64,000 nt of DNA. Origin: Rutpela maculata. Lineage: Eukaryota; Arthropoda; Insecta; Coleoptera; Cerambycidae. Position 1 is the stretch's first letter, and every line of letters starts with the position of its first letter. Positions 38,001 to 64,000 of the stretch are shown one piece after another. The DNA lies in contig OW386292.2 of the NCBI GenBank assembly GCA_936432065.2, positions 128,895,639 through 128,959,638 of the forward strand, written 5' to 3'. Position numbers and translations under genes: made by a program. The notes below the pieces were generated by a model that worked only from the letters and a program-made list of their open reading frames with translations, did no database searches and was not told where the DNA came from.

Positions 38001-38515
38001 AATGACGTTTGATTGGTGCAATGTTGTGAAAAAACGGGCTCTCATTGGCTATAGCGTTAATGAGTAAAATAATCTACAATAAAGCACATGGGCGGGTATG
38101 TGTCAAATTTCATGCTTAAAAACGTCATCCGATCACCCGTTCGGGGGTCTCTTTTTGAAAAACCGTCGAATACGTGTCTCCCTATTTCCCCAAAAGAGCT
38201 CGTCGCTGGAATATCACGTTTCTGACTTACGCGATTTCAGAGATACGGGTAATCTTTAGACCATCTGCCACTTCCTTTTTCACCCATTAAAAAAATGAAA
38301 ATCGAAATTTCGTCTTACTCGTGTCTAATAGATTCCAATAAAGAGTATTTCTGCCAAATTTCACGCTTCTAGATCTAACTATTTTCGAAAAGCTTAAAAA
38401 CCTCCCTCCCTTTCGTCATTCGTCTACGTCTATGCAAAATTTGAAGTTTTTAGACCCAGCGGTTTGAGCTGTGCGTTGATAGATCAGTCAGTGAGTCAGT
38501 CAGGGTATTCTTTTA
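38001..38515 (+). repeat. LINE-like 3' end (RTE-type, tentative)
   Basis: Non-coding block with TGTCAAATTTCATGC, a GCCAAATTTCACGCTTCTAG phrase and a final GAGCTGTGCGTTGATAGATC followed by CAGTCAGTGAGTCAGTCAG. I recognise this ending from widespread arthropod repeats with (CAGT)n tails, but the family name is from memory only. Confidence 0.4.
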
Positions 38516-38933
38516 TAGGTATAGAAGGTAGATAACCATAATAATTTAATTTATTAAACAAAGTCAGTAAGATCTGATAACAAAATCAAACAAGACTTAT
38601 TATTGGTAACCTCAGTTTGGGAACGAAGAAAATTCATTATCATTATCTCCATGTTGTAATATTATTAGTATAAAGGCAGGTGTCACCTGCCGAAAAAATA
38701 TCCACGAAAACGTGTATTATGATAAGTTATCTAGAGTGATAACAGATCAAGAAGCATGGGTTTTGCGAATTAAAAGAATACAGAGTTGCAATATAAAACA
38801 CCACTGCCTAAGAATAAGTACTTCGACATATAAATTTTCTATCCAAGTTACTTGCAATGAAAAATATTTTGATACTACAGAGTGTCTCCGGATGGGGTAC
38901 TGTCCTCTTGTAAATTTTCTTTTACTTCCACAT

Positions 38934-39371
38934 CCAGTGGAAGTATGGTAACGACAATTTTTTTTTTAATTTTTATTGTTCATATAGGCTTAGAATGTTA
39001 TGAAACGTCGAGATTTTAAGTTTGAGCAAAAAAAATGTCTCTGTCTGTCTGTCGATCTGTCTATAACTTTTTTTGTGCGCACCATTATTCTGGAACCGTT
39101 TAAGATATTGACTTGAAATATGGTACGCGTATATATTTTAACGAGATCTGGAACTAGATTATATTTTGATCTTATTCCGTTGAAGGGTTGGGGGGTAAAT
39201 TGGGGTAAATCAAGCAGGTAAGAGTCCATAAAATTGGTATTTAATATATACAAGAGAAGCTAAAGTCTCAAAAGTTTTTTTGCATTAACCACCCCCATGA
39301 CCACCATGTTTAAGGGGGTGAAAAAAAAATTGTGATTTAATGGGTGTACAAAAATTGTTTTTACTTCATAC
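38934..39371 (+). mobile_element. TCTG-microsatellite element, copy F (3' truncated)
   Basis: Starts ACTTCCACATCCAGTGGAAG and follows the family order with about four TCTG units, but stops at about 39371 where Penelope-like coding sequence begins. A short inverse-oriented trace of the other family end is at 38805-38880. Confidence 0.85.
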
Positions 39372-41140
39372 CTGTTGGTGTGTGTTGGTTTTCTGTAAAC
39401 GCTTGTTTCAACTGTATTATTTACTCTTTTAATTAAAACATCTAAAAATAGTAGTTCATTTCTATTTTCTACTTCTAATGTAAATTTAATAGATGGTTCT
39501 TTATTATTTGTATTTTCTAAAACAGGGGCGGCTGGTGAAATTTCAACAATTTTTTTCTCGTCTGTGGCGCATGGGACCCATACGAAATATGGGAAATAAC
39601 ATCTAGAGAAGCACTCTTCTAACGACCCCTAAAAAATTTTGAAAAAGCAATTTGCGAAAAATTTTTTCAAAATTCGATTTACCCCCCTAGGTCCAGGGAC
39701 TCCTGTTTAAAATTATTTTTTGTTTGTTATATACATTTTACTTTTCATAAAAATACAACAACAGGTTTTGAAGTTTATGAAAATATTTTCATTATTAACT
39801 GAAACACAATGAACTGAAATTTTGTAATTTACAATTTAACAAATGATAAAATTTCAATTCGTTGTTTCTCAGTTAGTAATGGCAATATTTTCATAAACTT
39901 CAAAACCTGTTGTTGTATTTTTATGAAAAGTAAAATGTATATGACAAAAAAAATTAATTTTAAACAGGAGTCCCTAGACCTAGGGGGGGGTCAATTGAAT
40001 TTTGAAAAAAATTTTCGCAAACTGCTTTTTCAAAATTTTTTAGGGGTCGTTAGAGGAGTCCTTCTCTAGATGTTACTTCCAATATTTCGTATGGGTCCCA
40101 TGCGCCACAGACGAGAAAAAAATTGTTGAAATTTCACCAGCCGCCCCTGTTCTAAAAAATTATCTAGCAAATCGACTCCATGGGGCCAAATTGCAAATAT
40201 ATCGTCAACATATCTCCACCAGCTAACCGGTTTATATATACAATTTTGAACATGTTTAGTTTCAAAGTCCTCCATAAATATATTACTTAAAACTGGTGAC
40301 AATGGAGACCCCATTGTCATACCAAAGTTTTGTTGATAGAAATCATCTTCAAACTGAAAGTAAGTCTTTTTTATACATTATGCTATTAACAGTTAATTTA
40401 GTTCTAGCTTTCAAATTATTATCATTTAACAATTTATTCTTGACTATTTCTAAAGTTTTATCTACTGGGACATTGGTAAAGAGGCTAACAACATCAAAAC
40501 TACAGATGAGTATCATGTATATTGTTTTCATAAATCTTTTCTATAAAGTGTCTACTATTTTTAATATACGAATCGGTGTTTCCAGACAATGGATTTAGAA
40601 TATTAAGTAACAATTTTGCCAAATTATGGCATGGCGAATTAATGGAACTAACAATGGGTCTTAAAGGAATATTTTGCTTATGTATTTTTGGCAAACCATA
40701 AAAATAAGGTGGTTGGCTATGATGCGGTTGTGAGCTTACTTCGTTCAAAGTCATTAAATTTATTTTTATACTTGAATAGGGTTCTATATATTTTGCTCTC
40801 AATTGATTTTGTGGGATCCTTGTTTAATTTTGAGTAAGTTCCTTCACTGATTAATGTCATGACTTTTGTGTCATGAACATTTTTATCTATAACAACCCTG
40901 GCATTACCTTTGTCTGCTGGCAACGTTCATCTCTTCTTAAGGAAGATATGGATTGTTTCTTTTCTGTACTTAAATTATCTCTAATTTTACATTGCCTTTA
41001 TATGCTTTCATCATCTGTTGGCATGTTTTGAGCAGTTTTCTCTACGACTGCTATTTTATCAAATTTTGGGACAGATTTTGGGTCTACTGCAAAATTTAAA
41101 TCTTTTGACAATATACTGGTTAATTGTATTATTTTGTAGA
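39372..41140 (-). pseudogene. Penelope-like element reverse transcriptase, split by a hAT foldback
   Basis: Minus strand, from about 41135 to 39372. In order: DLNFAVDPKSVPKFDKIAVV (N-terminal region), MPADKGNARVVIDK, YFYGLPKIHKQNIPLRPIVS, SFDVVSLFTNVPVDKTL, GSPLSPVLSNIFMEDFE, WWRYVDDIFAIWPHG (YVDD box at about 40200-40211). After the insertion at 39523-40149 come LLFLDVLIKR and TSVYRKPTHTNRY. These are diagnostic Penelope-like RT motifs in the right order. Frameshifts are present, and the GIY-YIG endonuclease domain expected downstream is missing: the frame runs into TCTG copy F. It is inactive and truncated. Confidence 0.9.
39523..40149. mobile_element. 627-bp hAT foldback inserted in the Penelope-like element
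   Basis: Ends CAGGGGCGGCTGGTGAAATT and its exact inverse, with perfect 8-bp target duplication TTCTAAAA at 39515-39522 and 40150-40157. The arms of about 300 bp are nearly identical inverted copies, so the element is almost one complete palindrome. No coding capacity. The CAGGGGCGG start and the 8-bp duplication place it in the hAT superfamily. Confidence 0.93.
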
Positions 41141-41225
41141 TTTCAGACATTGTTTAGAAGAAAATACATGTGACAAAGCATCCCAATAAGAAACAGAGAA
41201 AAATAATAATAATAATAGTAACTGA

Positions 41226-41277
41226 ACAATAAAAATTTTTATGTCGTTACTATACTTAAACTGGATGTGGAAGTAAT
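41226..41277 (-). mobile_element. TCTG-element end fragment, copy G
   Basis: AACAATAAAAATTTTTATGT followed by CGTTACTATACTT and CTGGATGTGGAAGT: only the outer 50 bp of the family. Upstream, 41150-41210 is similar to 21240-21305 (GACATTGTTTTAGAAGAAAA and AAGAAACAGA), so a second shared repeat is also present. Confidence 0.7.
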
Positions 41278-41284
41278 AAACGAG

Positions 41285-44200
41285 TTAAACATTAGTACGT
41301 CGGATGGCAGGCTCTAGCGTTCACTAACCCAATACCGAGGTGTAACCAAACAAAACCTATTTCATTTTATTCAGCAGGTTTTTTTACATAGGAAATCACT
41401 TTTGACGACACTCTCCATTGGTCGAGACTGAAGTTACAAGAAAAAAACAAAAAGAATGAAAATAACAAAGTTCAAATTCAACCACGAATAACTTTCAAAC
41501 GAAAAAAGATAGAATTATATATTTTTTTTCGTTTTATAGTATAAACGATTCTCTTTAATTTGATGTATAATTTATTAATAAAATAATAACTTTAACACTA
41601 GAAAATTTATGTTAATTTAGATGTTACACAAATTGTCAATTTTTTTAAAAGCTCTAACTCGTTGTAACTCGCTTATGTATTGAGCTATTCGAATGTTTTT
41701 TTTCACCAAAAACTGCCAAATTTCATAGACTTCATTTTGTCTCAATTAATGCTGGGTCTAGCTCTGTAAATAAAAGAGGTACTTTTAACCACAGTCGCAA
41801 GGCTTCCCCTCTCGTTCCCGGTACATCCCGCGTTCGCCATAAACCACGCAAGGCTATAATCAGCGGCCGTAACAAAAGCTTTACAATAATCTTCCTTTAT
41901 TGTAAGATAATAAAATTAATAAATCAAATTGAATAATATGATATTAATTGTAATAATCCGCTATATATGGAGTCGTACAACGCGGGTGGTGCATTAATAA
42001 ATGGAAAATAATAGGTATCAGACAGAGATAATTGATTTTCAGATATATCATTGTTAAACTCATGGCCAGCTAGTAAAGTTTCTACTTTGCTTCGTAAATT
42101 TTAATATTTTCCATAAAGTGTCAGAGGTAACCACATAATCAAAACAGTTATTTGGCATGCTTTCATTAACTCGTAGAGGATCTGAATGATTAGTTGGGTT
42201 TTGTACATCTATATTTTTGTTTTCATGTAAACTGGAAGGGTTAAAATCAGTTAAAATTTATTGGATAGATATTCTTGTGTAAATAGGCCGATCTTTTTTT
42301 AAATAATACCATTCCAAGCAGTAATGGGAGTGGGATTTTTACCATCTAGCCTGTCTTAGTTTTGATCAAAATTGTCGATGTCGATGAATGTAATTGTTTT
42401 CTTCAGAACTTACTGGAGGAACTCCAGGTGGAATAAAAATGTCGTAGTTTTTACTAATACGTGACTAGCTAAAGATGTTAAATATCCGCATTTCATCGTA
42501 GGAATAACTATAGCCAAAAGAATAAAGCATATCAATAAGTTTTTTTCTTCTGACGGCACGATACACATGTAATAAAATTATATGTAAAGGATTAAAAAAG
42601 TGGTCTATGCTGGTTGTTTTTTTTTTCATAATTATTAATATAAATTGCATTACTATAGAAATAACGTTTAAATCAAATTTGTCTGTGCCGACATATTTAG
42701 TATCCACGATATAAATGTTTATAACAAATCTGAAGCTTCTTATTTACATTGCTGATTATTCTGAATAGTAGTCGTGTTTTTTTACAGTTTTAAAATGTCC
42801 ACCTATAGCTTCATTTAAGATACTGGCAGCACTTGTGTCTGACAACAAAAATTCGTTGGTCTTTTTAGCTTTATTATCACTTGAATGAACTGTTGTATTT
42901 CCTTTGTGTTCCCAAAACACTTTGTTTGTTTAAATGCTTTCTAGTCTCTTTCTTATATTTCCGCTGCTATAATAATCTAATTCTTGTTCCGTGATTTCTT
43001 CAAATATATCATTAAGGAGTGTTTTTAGAAATGTTAAAGTTAAGGATTCTTTTTTGCAAAACAGCAAGTTCAACCTCCCTAAATAAAATGTTTAACGCTA
43101 CCTTAAATTCATTTTTTCTTTCAGCGGTTTAGTTTGTACACATTTAATTTTTTTTTGCTAATATATTTTGCATAACAAATTTTATGATAATTTCCATCAT
43201 CCTCAAATAAATCTGAATAAAAGTAAAACCTGCCTTTTATTTCTATATCACAATGCGTCACTGCAGTTTTAATATATATTTTTTTCTAGTTTCCGCACCC
43301 GTTCCTGTACAAATTGCTTCTTAAAAATGTTTTTAATTTATTCTTATTTTTTCTGGATTTTCCACAGATCAGACAATGCTATATTATTTTAATCTGATTT
43401 GTATCTTCATTATAACCACATGAAGGCTCACTTACATTTTTAATCACTTTACTAATAACAGAGGCAATATGTCTTGTCTCTACTAATATCATTCTTATTA
43501 CAAAAACAGTCCGACAAGAATAATGAAATCAGTACCGAAGAGTGTGCAAATAAGTGCCACCACTTTATTTTATAAGAATTTTTTCTTTCATTTGCACAAT
43601 ATATAATAGACCTGATGCCAGTTGGTTGGTTTTTTACCATTAGATTTTCTCTGCTTTCAGCAGTTTCGCAAAAGTAACATGCAGTTTTTTTCATTGATAA
43701 TGTATCTACAATATACATAAACTGTAATAGCCTAAATGTAAATAAAATAATATATACTCATATTAATACTTATCCAGACAATAATGAGGCCAGCAGCCGA
43801 TACGTTTCTTGATGGGCCGAGAGCGGAGCGGGGGCGAGAGAGGAAGCTTCGTGTCTTCGTCGTCGTAGTGTGCTTCGTTGTGTTTCAAGGGCTGTAGCGC
43901 TTTTAGTTAAAAAAGTAGATCTGGCATGAATCGAGACAAAATGAAGCCTATTAAATTTGTCAGTTTTTGGTGAAAGAAAAAATTGAATAGCTCGTTATAT
44001 AAGCGAGTTATGGCGAGTTAAGAATTTGAAAAATGTTGCTGATTTGTGTATCCTTTTGAATTTTGCCAGTTTCTTTATGTTAATTTTTTAATTATTGCAA
44101 TAAATTATACTTCAAATTAAACAGCAATGTTTACTTGTCAAAACCGGACAAAAATTTTATTTTTATCTGTTTTAGTTCGAAAGTTATATTTGATTAAATA

Positions 44201-44405
44201 TTAAATTTCTAAATTTCTTTTTTTTTTAGTTTTTTCTTTATATCTTCGGTCTCGACCAATGGAGAGTGTCGTCAATTTTGATTTCCTGTGTAAAATAACA
44301 TGCTTTAATAAGTAGTGAAGGTCCCATCTGGTTATACTTCAGTATTGGGTAGGTCAAGAAAGAGAAGGTTTTTCGCGCTCTGTCCGATGGGCTACATGTT
44401 TTCAC
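41285..44405. mobile_element. 3.1-kb element with about 480-bp terminal inverted repeats
   Basis: The left (about 41285-41780) and right (about 43900-44405) ends are inverted copies with moderate divergence. Shared blocks include ACCCAATAC, GACGACACTCTCCATTGGTC, TAACTCGCTTAT, CACCAAAAACTG and TTCATTTTGTCTC. The interior has minus-strand coding remnants. Terminal base pairs are uncertain and I see no target duplication. Superfamily not recognised. Confidence 0.7.
42465..43720 (-). pseudogene. Unrecognised protein remnants of the 3.1-kb element
   Basis: Two readable minus-strand segments are separated by decayed sequence. 43718-43452 has a TACYFCETAESRE cysteine motif and a histidine-containing segment (KWWHLFAHSS). 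42707-42465 ends with YRAVRRKKLIDMLYSFGYS. A cysteine-rich N-terminus followed by a 'L..lGys.SYDE'-like motif resembles, from memory, a family of large uncharacterised transposon-borne animal proteins. I cannot name it and see no catalytic triad. Confidence 0.35.
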
Positions 44406-44660
44406 TCTCAAATTATTCAATTTATTTTTAGGTGTCGGCATCGATGCCCAGGAGGACGAACCTAACCTTCGGGACACCATGTACCATACGTTATCAAAGT
44501 TATGTTATTGTAAATTTCATCCAAAATTGGTTATCGCATCCTACTAACTGCAATAAAAGTTTTAGTCGACTCATCCTGTAGACATCGCGACACGATTATT
44601 TACTTTTAGAGTTATTAACGATAGGTACTGTGTCTGTCATTTTGCACCAGTAATCGTACG

Positions 44661-63421
<18,761 letters not shown>

Positions 63422-64000
63422 GTAAGTGTTATAGTCGGAGCAATGAATCTTTGAACTGACGTCATCATTCTCTTTTGTCTGAACTAATTCATTGAAGAAT
63501 GACAATGATTTGGCACCATAGACGTAGCAAATTTGTATTAACATGCGTATTGGAAATTATTATAATAATAACTAGCAATAATATAAATAATGCTAAATTG
63601 GAATAGATTAGACCGTAAAATACAGTATTGGCATTGTCAGTAGGTTCAGTGAGTAAATATAAAATATCAAACATGTAAGAGCTAAGAATTTATAAAAGCT
63701 TTATATACATTCGTATTATCTTTTCACAATTTTTCAATTTTAATTATACTTTTATTTACACTTGAGATAATCATGAAATAAAATATCAATTTGGTAAATG
63801 TTCATTCATTCATATAGAGTATGTCTCATTTTGCTTGGAACCACCCTCATAAAATGTTTATTTTAGGTCCGATTTAGATCGGGTTTTTATAAAGCGTCGA
63901 CCCTCTGAAAAGTGCATTCTTGCGGTACATTGCATTTTATAAAACATAAAAGCTCGGCCTACTGCTGTCTTATTTCTGGGCGGAAAATAAAGAAATCTTA
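63422..64000 (+). other. Start of intron 3, no feature seen
   Basis: Opens with GTAAGTGTT. AT-rich; frames on either strand are short and unremarkable. Confidence 0.75.

Overview
This is a window of insect nuclear DNA. The evidence is a spliced, insect-type alpha-tocopherol-transfer-protein-like (CRAL-TRIO) gene with GT..AG introns and correct phases, AT-rich background, and a very high load of animal transposable elements (LINEs of several clades, a Penelope-like element, hAT, Tc1, PIF/Harbinger and a probable Crypton-type recombinase). I cannot name the species. There are no operons, bacterial genes or CRISPR arrays.

Host gene. The only convincing host gene is on the + strand: exon 1 at 44661-44799 (starts with ATG), exon 2 at 55919-56078, exon 3 at 63175-63421, with the rest beyond the right edge. 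It gives 182 codons in one frame. Intron 1 (11.1 kb) and intron 2 (7.1 kb) are almost filled with mobile DNA. A degenerate 28S rRNA fragment lies at 33698-34005 (- strand), and one doubtful exon lies at 12552-12754 (-).

Layout. 1-7.8 kb: a decayed LINE (-) split by a 1376-bp hAT element with an 8-bp target duplication, then a nearly full LINE (+) with one internal stop. 7.9-9.4 kb: the longest copy of a recurring family whose central TCTG microsatellite has grown to 864 bp. The family recurs at least eight more times, mostly as partial or minus-strand copies. 10-16 kb: a palindrome, a Jockey-like LINE (-) broken by elements ending in ACCCAGYAAACA, and a long-TIR MITE. 16.1-21.7 kb: a 5.5-kb element with GGACGTCC-rich ends that itself hosts other insertions. 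23.7-26.4 kb: a 2.7-kb palindrome of PIF/Harbinger C-terminal sequence inserted into a LINE. 28-44 kb: more inverted-repeat elements, the rRNA fragment, a Tc1-like transposase relic, a minisatellite, a Penelope-like element broken by a hAT foldback, and a 3.1-kb element with about 480-bp TIRs.

Intron 1 holds a nested set of palindromes (45.1-47.5 kb) and a nearly intact R4/Dong-like LINE with a restriction-like endonuclease, set in a TAA microsatellite, followed by two 5'-truncated relatives each bounded by TAA. Intron 2 holds a three-level nest: a tyrosine-recombinase gene split by an antisense LINE, itself split by a sense LINE with an intact RT frame. Next to it is a 1.5-kb TIR element with a THAP-like exon entering from one end and a decayed SWIM/YqaJ-type gene entering from the other. 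Those two, with the Dong array, are the most unusual objects here.
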